Below, one piece after another: positions 16,695 to 24,303 of a DNA stretch of 64,000 nucleotides. Positions within the stretch are counted from its first letter, which is position 1, and every line of letters begins with the position of its first letter. The notes beneath the pieces were generated by a model. It worked only from the letters and a program-made list of their open reading frames with translations. It was not told where the DNA came from and made no database searches. Made by a program: the position numbers and the translations under genes. This DNA comes from JBBROS01 sp038229135. Its GTDB lineage: Bacteria > Pseudomonadota > Alphaproteobacteria > Acetobacterales > Acetobacteraceae. The stretch covers positions 1 through 64,000 of the forward strand of contig JBBROS010000006.1 of the NCBI GenBank assembly GCA_038229135.1, read 5' to 3'.

Positions 16695-17882
16695 ATGCGC
16701 GACAAGGGCGAGTACCTCTTCACTTCCGAATCCGTGTCGGAAGGCCACCCCGATAAGGTCGCCGACCGCATCAGCGACACCGTGCTCGACGCCTTCCTTG
16801 CCGCCGACCCGCAAAGCCGCGTCGGTTGCGAGACGCTCGTCACCACCAATCGCGTGGTTCTCGCCGGCGAAGTCCGCGGCCCCTCGAGCGTCACGTCCGA
16901 CCTGCTGTGCGACCTGGCCCGCGAGGCCATCAAGGACATCGGCTACGACCAGACCGGCTTCTCCTGGCGCAACGCGCAGATCGAGTGCCTGCTGCACGCG
17001 CAGAGCGCCGACATCGCCGTGGGCGTGGACGCCGCCGGCAACAAGGACGAGGGCGCCGGCGACCAGGGCATCATGTTCGGTTACGCCTGCACCGAGACGC
17101 CGGCCCTCATGCCCGCCCCGCTGCACTACGCCCACGAGATCCTGCGCCGCATGAGCGAGGGCCGCCGCACCGGGAACCCCGCCATGGCCGGCCTGCAGCC
17201 GGACGCCAAGAGCCAGGTCACCCTTCGCTACGTCGACGGCAAGCCCGTGGGCGCCACCAGCGTGGTCGTCAGCACGCAGCACGATGAAGGGGTCGACCAG
17301 CGTGACCTCAAGGAACGCGTCCGCGCCGTGATCGAGGGCGTACTGCCGCACGGCTGGATGCCGCCCGAGGACGAGCTGTATGTGAACCCGACGGGCATCT
17401 TCGTCATCGGCGGGCCGGACGGGGACGCCGGGCTCACCGGCCGCAAGATCATCGTCGACACCTACGGCGGCGCCTCGCCCCATGGCGGTGGCGCCTTCAG
17501 CGGCAAGGACCCCACAAAGGTGGACCGCAGCGCCGCCTATGCCTGCCGATACCTCGCCAAGAACGTGGTTGCCGCCGGGCTCGCCGACCAGTGCACCATC
17601 CAGATCAGCTACGCTATCGGCGTGTCCCACCCGCTCAGCGTCTATGTGGACCTGGGCGGCACGGGCCACGACGTGGACGAGGCCCGCCTGGAAAAGGCCC
17701 TGCGCGAGCTGATGGACCTCAGCCCCCGCGGCATCCGCGAGCACCTGCGCATGAACCGGCCCATTTACGTCCCCACCAGCGCCTACGGGCATTTCGGCCG
17801 TGAGCCGGACGCCGCGCTGGACACGTTCACCTGGGAAAGGACGGACCTGGTGCCGCAGCTCAAGGCGGCCTTTGGGCGGTAG
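16695..17882 (+). CDS. metK: S-adenosylmethionine synthetase
   Basis: Makes SAM from methionine and ATP. I set the start at ATG 16695, with AGAGGAG seven bases upstream; the frame is open far upstream but that overlaps the preceding gene. The ATP-binding GHPDKVADRISD (17-28), the loop GAGDQGIMFGYA and the C-terminal DTYGGASPHGGGAFSGKDPTKVDRS region (read in pieces: GGASPHGGGAFSG, KDPTKVDRS) are intact. It has 395 aa, the usual length. Demand for SAM by the many corrin methyltransferases elsewhere in the window is a metabolic link, not a regulatory one. Confidence 0.97.
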   Translation: MRDKGEYLFTSESVSEGHPDKVADRISDTVLDAFLAADPQSRVGCETLVTTNRVVLAGEVRGPSSVTSDLLCDLAREAIKDIGYDQTGFSWRNAQIECLLHAQSADIAVGVDAAGNKDEGAGDQGIMFGYACTETPALMPAPLHYAHEILRRMSEGRRTGNPAMAGLQPDAKSQVTLRYVDGKPVGATSVVVSTQHDEGVDQRDLKERVRAVIEGVLPHGWMPPEDELYVNPTGIFVIGGPDGDAGLTGRKIIVDTYGGASPHGGGAFSGKDPTKVDRSAAYACRYLAKNVVAAGLADQCTIQISYAIGVSHPLSVYVDLGGTGHDVDEARLEKALRELMDLSPRGIREHLRMNRPIYVPTSAYGHFGREPDAALDTFTWERTDLVPQLKAAFGR

Positions 17883-17892
17883 CACTCCACCC

Positions 17893-17922
17893 GCCCCCGC
17901 CGGCCTCGAGGCTGGCGGGGGC
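17893..17922 (+). terminator. Strong G+C hairpin after metK
   Basis: GCCCCCGCC (17893-17901) pairs perfectly with GGCGGGGGC (17914-17922), and the enclosed GCCTCGAGGC is itself self-complementary, so almost the whole 30 bases can fold into one stem. It starts 10 bases after the metK stop and ends about 10 bases before the trmB start. There is no U tract. It may terminate imperfectly, protect the metK mRNA end, or attenuate trmB. Confidence 0.5.
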
Positions 17923-17931
17923 TCTACGAGC

Positions 17932-18651
17932 ATGAAGCCGCCGCCCGACCGGCTTTATGGTCGCATCAAGGGCCATACCTTGCGCCCCAAGCAGGTGCGC
18001 CTGCTCGAGATCACCCTTCCTCGCCTCCGCATCGACCTCGAGACCGCCTGCTCGCCCGCGGCATGGTTCGCCACACCGCCCGCGCGCCTCGGCCTCGAGA
18101 TCGGCTTCGGCGGCGGCGAGCACGCCTTGGCCCAGGCCGTAGCCGACCCTGGCCTAGGCCTCGTCGCCTGCGAGGTGTTCACGACCGGGCTCTGCTCCCT
18201 CTTGTCCCGACTGGTCGGTGAGCACGAGGACGAGGCGACCACCCCGCTTCCGCCCAACCTCCGCCTCTGGGACGACGACGCCCGCCCCGTGCTGCGCGCC
18301 CTGCCGCCTGGGTGCCTCGACATCGTGTTCCTCATGTTTCCGGATCCTTGGCCCAAGGCGCGCCATGCCAAGCGCCGCTTCGTCCACCCGCACCAGGTGC
18401 CGCTCGTCGCCCGCACGCTCCGCCCCGGCGGGCGCTGGCGCGTCGCGAGCGACGACCCGACCTATCAGGCCTGGGTCCAGGAGGTCATGGCTGCACAGGG
18501 CCTGTTCACTCCGGCCGATCCAGCCGAGGAGCGGCCACCCGGCTGGCCTCCCACCCGCTACGAAGCGAAAGCGCTTCGTGCCGGGCGAACCCCGCGCTAT
18601 TGGGAGTTCATTCGCACCGAACAGCCTTCGGGACCTGATGCCGGCCGCTAA
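17932..18651 (+). CDS. trmB: tRNA (guanine-N7-)-methyltransferase
   Basis: Methylates G46 of tRNA using SAM. The family motif LEIGFGGGEHAL (55-66) binds SAM. FLMFPDPWPKARHAKRR (132-148) is the characteristic TrmB catalytic and tRNA-binding block. I use ATG 17932, just after the hairpin, preceded by the weak CTACGAG; the longer frame upstream lies within metK. The 239-aa length fits. The last 14 bp overlap the acyltransferase gene downstream. Confidence 0.95.
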   Translation: MKPPPDRLYGRIKGHTLRPKQVRLLEITLPRLRIDLETACSPAAWFATPPARLGLEIGFGGGEHALAQAVADPGLGLVACEVFTTGLCSLLSRLVGEHEDEATTPLPPNLRLWDDDARPVLRALPPGCLDIVFLMFPDPWPKARHAKRRFVHPHQVPLVARTLRPGGRWRVASDDPTYQAWVQEVMAAQGLFTPADPAEERPPGWPPTRYEAKALRAGRTPRYWEFIRTEQPSGPDAGR

Positions 18652-19726
18652 GCTCGTGACCCTGCCTCGAGTCGACTCACCGATCAGCGCCGCTCCGGCC
18701 GAGAGCCGGGCGCTGACCGGTCTGCGTGGCGTTGCCTCGCTGTGGGTCGTGGCCCACCACATGCTCCTCGGCCCCCTGCAGGGAGTCGGCCTCGGCGCGT
18801 TCGACGCCCTCGTGCGCCACGGCTACTTCGCGGTCGACCTGTTCTTTGTCCTGAGCGGCTTCGTGCTTGCGATGGTGCATGGGCCCTGGTTCGAGCACCG
18901 CATCCCGCCCCGGCTTGCAGCGCTGTTCCTGGTCCGCCGCGTGGCCCGGCTCTGGCCGCTCCACCTGGTGGCCCTGGCCCTCGTCGTCGCCACCGGCGCT
19001 CATGGGCTCCAGCACGTGTCGTGGCGCAGCTTCGCGGCGAACGCGGCCATGATCCAGGCCTGGGGACCCAGCGTCTCCATCAACGCGCCGTCATGGTCCG
19101 CAAGCACGGAGTTCCTGGCCGCGCTGCTGTTCCCGGCCCTCGCCCTGCTCGTGCTCGGCTCCCGCCTGGGCGCCATCGCGGCGCTCGCTCTGGCCGCAGG
19201 GCTGCTCACGGTCGCGGTCGAGCTCGCCCCGGTCGGCCTCATGCGGCGCGGCCCGCTCGACATCTACTTCAACTACAGCCCGCTCGCAGCATTCCGCTGC
19301 CTCGCAGGCACGCTCGTGGGGCTCGTCGCGTGGCGCTGCCACCGCTTCGTGCTCCCGCGCTGGTCCGCCCCTGCGGCCATCCTCGCCACCCTGGCCGTGC
19401 TCTGGGCGGGCCTGCCAGACCTCCTGGCCTACCCGCTGCTGCCCGTCATCGTGCTCGCGCTCCACCAAGGGCGCGGCGACGTCATGCGTTGGCTCACCTC
19501 GGGCCCGGTGCATCGGCTCGGCGTGCTCTCCTACGCCATCTATCTCATGCATGAGCCCATGCTGGTGCTGTTCCCGTTCGGCCGCATGCCGTTTTGGGCC
19601 GGGCTGCCGCTCTATCTGGCCCTCGTCCTCGCAGTCGCGTCCTTCGCCCACGTCGTCGTCGAGCGGCCGGCCCGGGCGGCCCTGCGCAGCGCCGGGGAGC
19701 GCGTGATCGCCGCGATACGGCCGTAG
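18638..19726 (+). CDS. Acyltransferase 3 family membrane protein (OafA/YrhL type)
   Basis: 362 aa with about nine to ten hydrophobic segments. The N-terminal signature ALTGLRGVASLWVVAHHML holds the conserved histidine pair (HH). FFVLSGFVLAMV, the R-R-xARLWPLH block and the C-terminal VVVERPAR match the acyltransferase 3 family. Such enzymes move acetyl or other acyl groups across the inner membrane onto O-antigen, exopolysaccharide, peptidoglycan or small molecules. The start ATG 18638 lies within the end of trmB. It converges on the ATP-grasp gene with only 7 bp between, so a role in the neighbouring peptide cluster is possible but speculative. Confidence 0.9.
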   Translation: MPAAKLVTLPRVDSPISAAPAESRALTGLRGVASLWVVAHHMLLGPLQGVGLGAFDALVRHGYFAVDLFFVLSGFVLAMVHGPWFEHRIPPRLAALFLVRRVARLWPLHLVALALVVATGAHGLQHVSWRSFAANAAMIQAWGPSVSINAPSWSASTEFLAALLFPALALLVLGSRLGAIAALALAAGLLTVAVELAPVGLMRRGPLDIYFNYSPLAAFRCLAGTLVGLVAWRCHRFVLPRWSAPAAILATLAVLWAGLPDLLAYPLLPVIVLALHQGRGDVMRWLTSGPVHRLGVLSYAIYLMHEPMLVLFPFGRMPFWAGLPLYLALVLAVASFAHVVVERPARAALRSAGERVIAAIRP

Positions 19727-19733
19727 CCGAGCC

Positions 19734-20690
19734 TCACGGCATCCACTGGTAGCCCGGCAGCAGCTTCAGCCACCGGGACCGTGCCCCGAACCGCGCCGGC
19801 CGCGGCACCGGTACGGTTCCGCCCCGCGTGTCGTCCATTGCGCGGAACGCCCCGAGATACGCCGCGTGCGACAGCCGCCCTGCCTCGGCCCGCGCCGGAT
19901 AGGGCACCGCGCCCATCCGGCGCATCATCGGGTTCGTGTTGATCTCGTATACCTCGGCACGCCCGCCCACGACAGCGAAGTCGGCGCGGCCATACGCCAC
20001 ACCCGCCACCTCGAACGCCCGCCGCAGCACCGCCGCGTGCGGCATCGTGCGCACCATCTCGAGGTCGGACGCGTAGCCCTCGTCCCCCGCGACCCCGCCT
20101 TCCCCCGCCTTCGCCGTCCAGTTCCGCTCGTGCACGCTCGGGGTCGGGGTCAGCACCCCGCCCACGCAGTACATCGAGGATTTGCGATATACGTCCCCGT
20201 GCAGCGGTTCCGCCCGGAACTCGATGATGGCCAGGTCCATGATCGGATAGCCCTCGGCCAGCAGCCTCGCCAACGCCGCCTGGAGCGCCGGCCGGTCGGC
20301 CAGCGGCGGCGACAGCGTGCCCCGGTGCGCCGCCACGGTGCGGAGGAAGACCGGCCAGCGATCCACCGCGCCCTCGTCCCAGGCCGGCCATGCCCGGAAG
20401 CTGTTGACCCCCTCCGCCTCGAGCCGCCGCAGCAGGGCGAGGCGGTTCAGCACGCGCGCCGGGTCGTTCAGCACGCGGCAGCCCTCGCGGTCCAGCGCGC
20501 GGTAGGTCAGCGCCGCCACCTCGAGCTGCCAGGGCCCCAGCCTGTCGAAATCGCTGAACACATAGGTCGCCCGCGGCAGCCGGCGCCGCGCGAACAGCTC
20601 GGGGTAGGACATGATGCGCAGACCGGGCACGTCGGCCTGGACGGCGCGGTGCGTGTAGCGGTGCGTCCAGGTGCAACAGAACACGATCAC
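19734..20690 (-). CDS. ATP-grasp-like protein of the candidate peptide cluster
   Basis: 318 aa from a GTG at 20690 that overlaps the flippase stop (GTGA). The C-terminal GRADFAVVGGRAEVYEINTNPM, read as RADFAV (236-241) and YEINTNP (248-254), has the acidic D...E-x-N arrangement of the metal/ATP site of ATP-grasp ligases. PVFLRTV (113-119) and the VLNDPARVLNRLALLRRL segment (73-90) resemble the lid and grasp strands. ATP-grasp enzymes form amide or ester bonds by acyl-phosphate chemistry, and in peptide clusters they make macrocycles or add amino acids. Here it is the last gene after a precursor-like peptide, a HExxH enzyme and an exporter-like protein. The fold call is moderate and the function inferred from context. 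Confidence 0.65.
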   Translation of the reverse strand: MIVFCCTWTHRYTHRAVQADVPGLRIMSYPELFARRRLPRATYVFSDFDRLGPWQLEVAALTYRALDREGCRVLNDPARVLNRLALLRRLEAEGVNSFRAWPAWDEGAVDRWPVFLRTVAAHRGTLSPPLADRPALQAALARLLAEGYPIMDLAIIEFRAEPLHGDVYRKSSMYCVGGVLTPTPSVHERNWTAKAGEGGVAGDEGYASDLEMVRTMPHAAVLRRAFEVAGVAYGRADFAVVGGRAEVYEINTNPMMRRMGAVPYPARAEAGRLSHAAYLGAFRAMDDTRGGTVPVPRPARFGARSRWLKLLPGYQWMP

Positions 20691-22183
20691 CCGGCAGCCA
20701 CCTGCAGCCCGAGCCCGGCCTTCAGCGCCTGCACGCCGCCCGCCCTGTCCCCCCGTGCGAACCGCCGCAGCACGCCCGCCATCAGCCGCGCGAGCCCGGG
20801 CGACAGCGCCAGCAGCAGCACGCCATACGCCACCACGCCCAGCCCGGCCCCCAGCGCCAGCCGCCCCAGCGGCCCGCCGGGCATGATGGCCAGCGCAGCC
20901 CATACCGCCACGGCCATGCCCAGTGCCGCACACAGGCTCGGCCACCCCGCCGCAAGCTGTGCGGACGCACGCAGGCCCGTGGCCCGCCCGATCAGCCACA
21001 CCCCGAGCGGCCAGGTCGCCAGCACCCGCACCAGCATCGCCGCCGCCACGCCCTCCACGCCCCATGCGGCCCCCAGCGGCACGAGCACAGCATGCAGCGC
21101 GAGCCCGAGCGCCAGCAGCACGAGCGGCCACCCCGTCCAGCCCAGCCCGCGCAGCACGGGCAGGTTGAACAGCCCGGTCGCCGTGCGCAGGCCCACCAGC
21201 AGCAGCAGCTGCGTGGCCACCACGGCCGCCGCCCACTCCGGCCCGGCCAGCCGCGCGAGGTCCGGCGTGAGCACCATGGCGCCGAGGAAGGCCGGGTAGC
21301 CCAGCAGCGCCGCCGCGCGATAGAGCCGCCGAACCAGGTCCTGCAACGCCGCCCGGTCATCCTGCAGCCGGGCCACCGACGCCATCGCCACGCTCGCGAC
21401 CGGGTTCAGCACCAGCTGGCCGAGCATGTCGAGCACCCGCTGCGCCACCGTCAGGTAGCCCAGCGCCGCCGGACCCAGCAGCACGCCCGCGATCAACCGT
21501 GGTGCCGCACGGTCCGCATGGCCCAGCCAGTAGGTCGCGACGGTGGCCAGGTTGAACCGCACCAGGTCCAGCGCCGCCCCCAGCCGCCCGGGCCATGCCA
21601 CCCGATACCGCGCCGCCCGCCACACCCTGGCGGACCGCAGCGCTCGTGCCACCAAATCCGGCGCAAGCAGCGCCCACACCCCTGCGCCGGCGAGCAGCAG
21701 GGGCACGGTCAGCAGCCCCGACACCACGGCCGACACCATGCTCGCCTGCGCCAGCGTGTCGAATCGCAAGGACCGGGCCAGCACCGCGGACGGCACCGTG
21801 CCCAGGGCCGCAGCCGGAAGCACCATCGCCGCCCAAGGCACCAGCGCCCCGGCCATGGGTGCCGCAAAGGAGCTGGCGATCCACGATCCGCTGCCCGCCA
21901 GCGCCACCGCGCCCAGCGCGGCCACCGCGAGCCCGGCCCAGAACGTCGCATGCAGGTGGTCCGGCTCGATCGTCCGCCGCTGCGCCAGGCTCTCCGACAG
22001 CGGGGCGCACAGCGTCGCCTCGGCCAGGCCCAGCAGCAGCGTGACGGCCCCGTAGGCCCCGATCTCGGCCGCCGTCAGATACTGTGTGACGAGCGCGAAC
22101 ACGGCGAGGCCGATCGCCAGCTGCAACCAGCCCCGCGCCGCCGACCAAAGCATTCCGTGCAGCGCACGTGCCGCGACGGTCAC
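20687..22183 (-). CDS. MOP-superfamily flippase/exporter (Wzx-like)
   Basis: About 498 aa with around twelve to fourteen hydrophobic segments, for example LQLAIGLAVFALVTQYL near the N-terminus and repeated paired helices to the end. The pattern (EIGAYGAVTLLLGLAE, LGPAALGYLTVAQRVLDML) is that of polysaccharide flippases (Wzx/RfbX) in the multidrug/oligosaccharidyl-lipid/polysaccharide superfamily. It would act in the inner membrane moving a lipid-linked glycan or another amphipathic product outward. Candidate GTG starts lie at 22219 (GGAGG directly adjacent) and 22183; I take the latter because it follows the upstream stop. In this cluster it could be the exporter of the modified peptide. Confidence 0.85.
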   Translation of the reverse strand: MTVAARALHGMLWSAARGWLQLAIGLAVFALVTQYLTAAEIGAYGAVTLLLGLAEATLCAPLSESLAQRRTIEPDHLHATFWAGLAVAALGAVALAGSGSWIASSFAAPMAGALVPWAAMVLPAAALGTVPSAVLARSLRFDTLAQASMVSAVVSGLLTVPLLLAGAGVWALLAPDLVARALRSARVWRAARYRVAWPGRLGAALDLVRFNLATVATYWLGHADRAAPRLIAGVLLGPAALGYLTVAQRVLDMLGQLVLNPVASVAMASVARLQDDRAALQDLVRRLYRAAALLGYPAFLGAMVLTPDLARLAGPEWAAAVVATQLLLLVGLRTATGLFNLPVLRGLGWTGWPLVLLALGLALHAVLVPLGAAWGVEGVAAAMLVRVLATWPLGVWLIGRATGLRASAQLAAGWPSLCAALGMAVAVWAALAIMPGGPLGRLALGAGLGVVAYGVLLLALSPGLARLMAGVLRRFARGDRAGGVQALKAGLGLQVAAG

Positions 22184-22187
22184 GGTG

Positions 22188-23162
22188 TCAGCGCACTGCG
22201 TCGACGTAGGCCCGGGCACCCTCCAGCAGCGCAGCCCCCGTCGCGGTCAGCCGCCCATGCGCCCGCACCACGCTGTCGCCGGCGTCGAAATTCCGCAGGT
22301 CCGACGCCGCCGCAGCCCGCGCCGCCTCGATCTCGTCCGTGTTCAGTGCGCCGGATGCCGCCAGCGCCGACATGGCCCAGTGCATGCGCGCCGACACGAA
22401 CGTTGCGTGGTAGATGCCATCCATGGGCCGCAAATCCTCCCGCAGGGGTGAAGGATAGCGCTCCTCGTCTGCATTCTCCACCAGCGACTCGTGCGTGCAG
22501 AAGCCGAACAGCAGGCTGTGCGCCGATTCGTGCGCGAGCACCTCGGCCACCGCCACCGGGTCCGGATGGAACGCGCCGTTGAGGAACAGCGCACCCCAAA
22601 GCTGGTAGTGCGAGCCGCCGTCGAACTGCAGCCGGCTCGCGGGGTCCCCCCCGGCGATCACCACTTGCCGCACGATGGCCCGCACCTCGCCCGCGAGCGC
22701 CGGCAGCGCCCGGTCCAATAGAGCCAGCCCGGCTTCGAGGCGCGGATGGAACGCAGCCGCCACCGCCGGGTCGGGCGGCAGGAACACGATGCCGGCGCCC
22801 TCCTCCGACATCCGGGTGGCATAGAGCGCGCTCGCCGGTCCCAGCGCAGGCGCGCCGAGCGAGACGACCTGCATCGGGCCGGGCGCATCTGGTGCCTCGA
22901 TCAGCCGCGCGGCATGGGCACGAGCCTGCGGCTCATCCTCCTCCAGCAATGCCGAAACCAGGTCATAGTAGGTGCCGAACACCCATGGCATGACGCTGAG
23001 CCCGGCCTGCAGCCGCGCTGCCAGGCAGCGGAGGGCCCGCGTGTCGAGAAAGGTCGCTGCCTCGGCCACATGCGAGAGGCTGCGGCCCAGCTCTGCATGC
23101 ATCAGCCGGTCGAGCGCACGAGCCCGGGCGGGATCGGGCAGGAACGCGTGGTCTGTCATCAT
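22188..23162 (-). CDS. HExxH-type peptide beta-hydroxylase-like protein
   Basis: 324 aa from ATG 23162 (a second ATG follows immediately). Residues 207-220 contain EVLAHESAHSLLFG, an HExxH metal site (H211-H215). It is followed by ERYPSPLREDLRPMDGIYHATFVSA, seen in pieces as YPSPLREDLRP (236-246) and GIYHATFV (249-256). That combination is the hallmark of the HExxH putative peptide-modification family (TIGR04267). Members have been linked to 2-oxoglutarate-dependent beta-hydroxylation of ribosomal peptides rather than to proteolysis. The gene lies directly downstream of a tiny Lys/Gly-rich peptide gene, separated by a perfect hairpin. The family call rests on motif recognition. Confidence 0.8.
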   Translation of the reverse strand: MMTDHAFLPDPARARALDRLMHAELGRSLSHVAEAATFLDTRALRCLAARLQAGLSVMPWVFGTYYDLVSALLEEDEPQARAHAARLIEAPDAPGPMQVVSLGAPALGPASALYATRMSEEGAGIVFLPPDPAVAAAFHPRLEAGLALLDRALPALAGEVRAIVRQVVIAGGDPASRLQFDGGSHYQLWGALFLNGAFHPDPVAVAEVLAHESAHSLLFGFCTHESLVENADEERYPSPLREDLRPMDGIYHATFVSARMHWAMSALAASGALNTDEIEAARAAAASDLRNFDAGDSVVRAHGRLTATGAALLEGARAYVDAVR

Positions 23163-23170
23163 CGATGGCG

Positions 23171-23197
23171 GGCCCGGGGTGCCGGACACCCCGGGCC
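23171..23197 (-). terminator. Perfect 11-bp hairpin between peptide gene and hydroxylase gene
   Basis: GGCCCGGGGTG (as read on the minus strand; plus-strand arms at 23171-23181 and 23187-23197) forms an uninterrupted 11-bp stem with a 5-base loop. It lies 18 bases after the stop of the 39-aa peptide and 8 bases before the hydroxylase ATG. There is no U run. Leaky hairpins in exactly this place are known from bacteriocin and RiPP operons, where they keep precursor mRNA in excess over enzyme mRNA. It could also occlude the hydroxylase start. Confidence 0.65.
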
Positions 23198-23215
23198 ACA
23201 ACCGTCAGACGAACT

Positions 23216-23335
23216 TCACGCCGACTTCGGCGCCGGCTTGTTGCCGAGCTTGCTGCCGGGCTTGCTGCCAAGAATGGCACTGGTAGCCGCCGCGATGCGG
23301 AAGCCAAGGAGCTTAGACGTGTCGAGCTTTGTCAT
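23216..23335 (-). CDS. 39-aa candidate RiPP precursor peptide
   Basis: A short gene missed by length cut-offs. ATG 23335 is preceded by AAGGGGA at about six bases. The peptide begins MTKLDTSKLLGFRIAAATSA (leader-like, amphipathic) and ends in a compact Gly/Lys/Pro region (residues 22-39) with the repeating element G-S/N-K: GSKPGSKLGNKP. It has no signal peptide and no cysteine. It is the first gene of a leftward unit with its own promoter, then a hairpin, then a HExxH peptide hydroxylase-like enzyme. That order is the classic precursor-first design. Lys, Asn and Pro residues in the tail are possible modification sites; which is used cannot be told from sequence. Confidence 0.7.
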   Translation of the reverse strand: MTKLDTSKLLGFRIAAATSAILGSKPGSKLGNKPAPKSA

Positions 23336-23398
23336 GAGGCGTCCCCTTCGATGGCCGATGGGCCGAGGTCAAAAGACGACACTGCCCGCCGACAAGCA

Positions 23399-23428
23399 AT
23401 TAGGGTTTTGTCAGCCAGGTCGTGACAA
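23399..23428 (-). promoter_or_regulatory. Sigma-70-like promoter of the peptide cluster
   Basis: On the minus strand TTGTCA (plus 23423-23428) is followed after 18 bases by CCTAAT (plus 23399-23404), a five-of-six and a four-of-six match to the consensus hexamers. This would start transcription about 55 bases before the precursor ATG. The 96-bp gap around it is noticeably richer in A/T than its surroundings and lies just past the stop of the upstream secreted-protein gene. Confidence 0.5.
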
Positions 23429-23431
23429 TCT

Positions 23432-23701
23432 TCAACGGATCGTCCGCCCCCCGATGTATCCGGGCGGATAACCAGCCGGTGCCGGGCAGGCGCAGTTGCG
23501 GCCCACAGGCTTGGCCCGCACGATGGGGCAGATCAGGCGCTGCGGCCCATATGCGGTCCGGATCCGCACGGCGCATCGGGTGCCGAGGGGCCGCGCTGGC
23601 GCGTAGTAGCCGGGCGGCGGCGGCGCTGCGTAATACTGCGCCGAGGCCGACCCAGCCGAGACGCACAGCGTCAAGGCAGCAAGAACAGAACGAACGATCA
23701 T
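23432..23701 (-). CDS. Small secreted Pro/Tyr-rich protein
   Basis: 89 aa with an evident Sec signal peptide (MIVRSVLAALTLCVSAGSASA, cut after ASA at residue 21). The mature part has a flexible QYYAAPPPPGYYAP segment, then a basic, cysteine-containing half (TRCAVR, RLICPIVR, GRNCACPAP). The cysteines suggest disulfides in the periplasm. No family is recognised. Its ATG overlaps the rdgB stop (ATGA), so it is translated from the rph-rdgB transcript. It looks like housekeeping-linked envelope protein rather than part of the peptide cluster, which has its own promoter. Confidence 0.72.
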   Translation of the reverse strand: MIVRSVLAALTLCVSAGSASAQYYAAPPPPGYYAPARPLGTRCAVRIRTAYGPQRLICPIVRAKPVGRNCACPAPAGYPPGYIGGRTIR

Positions 23702-24303
23702 GGTTCCTCGACAAAACACGCGGCGACGAGTTGCATCATGGCCCTCGCACGGTGATTTGTCGCGTGCTTCTCCTCGGGCCCCATCTCGCCATAGGTCCGC
23801 GTGTCCCCGGCGGGCACGAACATCGGGTCGTAGCCGAAACCGGCGCCTCCCCGTGGTGGCCAAACCCATACCCCCTCGGACCGGCCCACATACGTCGCGG
23901 TCCTGCCGTCCGGCCAGGCGAGGCACAGGGCGCACACGAACCACGCCCGCCGGTCGGCGGCCGCGCCGGCCTCCCGCTGCACCCGGCCCATGGCCACGGC
24001 AAAATCCTTGCCCGGCCCGGCCCAGCGCGCGCTGACCACCCCTGGCGCACCCCCGAGTGCAGCCACGCAGAACCCGCTATCGTCGGCCAAGGCCGGCAGC
24101 CCGGCGGCCGCGGCAGCCGCCACCGCCTTCAACCGCGCGTTGCCCGCGAAATCGGGGGCCGTCTCCTCCGGCTCGTCCAGCCCCAGCGCGCCCGCGGACT
24201 GCACCTGCACGCCGAACGGCCGAAGCAGGTCCGCCAGCTCCACCACCTTGCCCTCATTGTGCGTGGCGAGCACCAGCCGGTCTCCGGACCCGAGCCGCTT
24301 CAC
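23698..24303 (-). CDS. rdgB: Non-canonical purine NTP pyrophosphatase (HAM1/RdgB)
   Basis: Hydrolyses dITP, ITP and XTP to monophosphates, keeping deaminated purines out of DNA and RNA. The N-terminal LVLATHNEGKVVEL (10-23), central ALADDSGF and C-terminal GFGYDPMFVPAG blocks are the family signatures. Start is a GTG at 24303 overlapping the rph stop (GTGA). 201 aa, normal. The order rph-rdgB is common in alphaproteobacteria. Confidence 0.95.
   Translation of the reverse strand: MKRLGSGDRLVLATHNEGKVVELADLLRPFGVQVQSAGALGLDEPEETAPDFAGNARLKAVAAAAAAGLPALADDSGFCVAALGGAPGVVSARWAGPGKDFAVAMGRVQREAGAAADRRAWFVCALCLAWPDGRTATYVGRSEGVWVWPPRGGAGFGYDPMFVPAGDTRTYGEMGPEEKHATNHRARAMMQLVAACFVEEP

Noticed and set aside
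22188..23162. HExxH protein as a secreted zinc protease
   Set aside because: No signal peptide, and the sequence after HESAH (YPSPLREDLRP...GIYHA) fits the peptide-modification family better than known metalloproteases.
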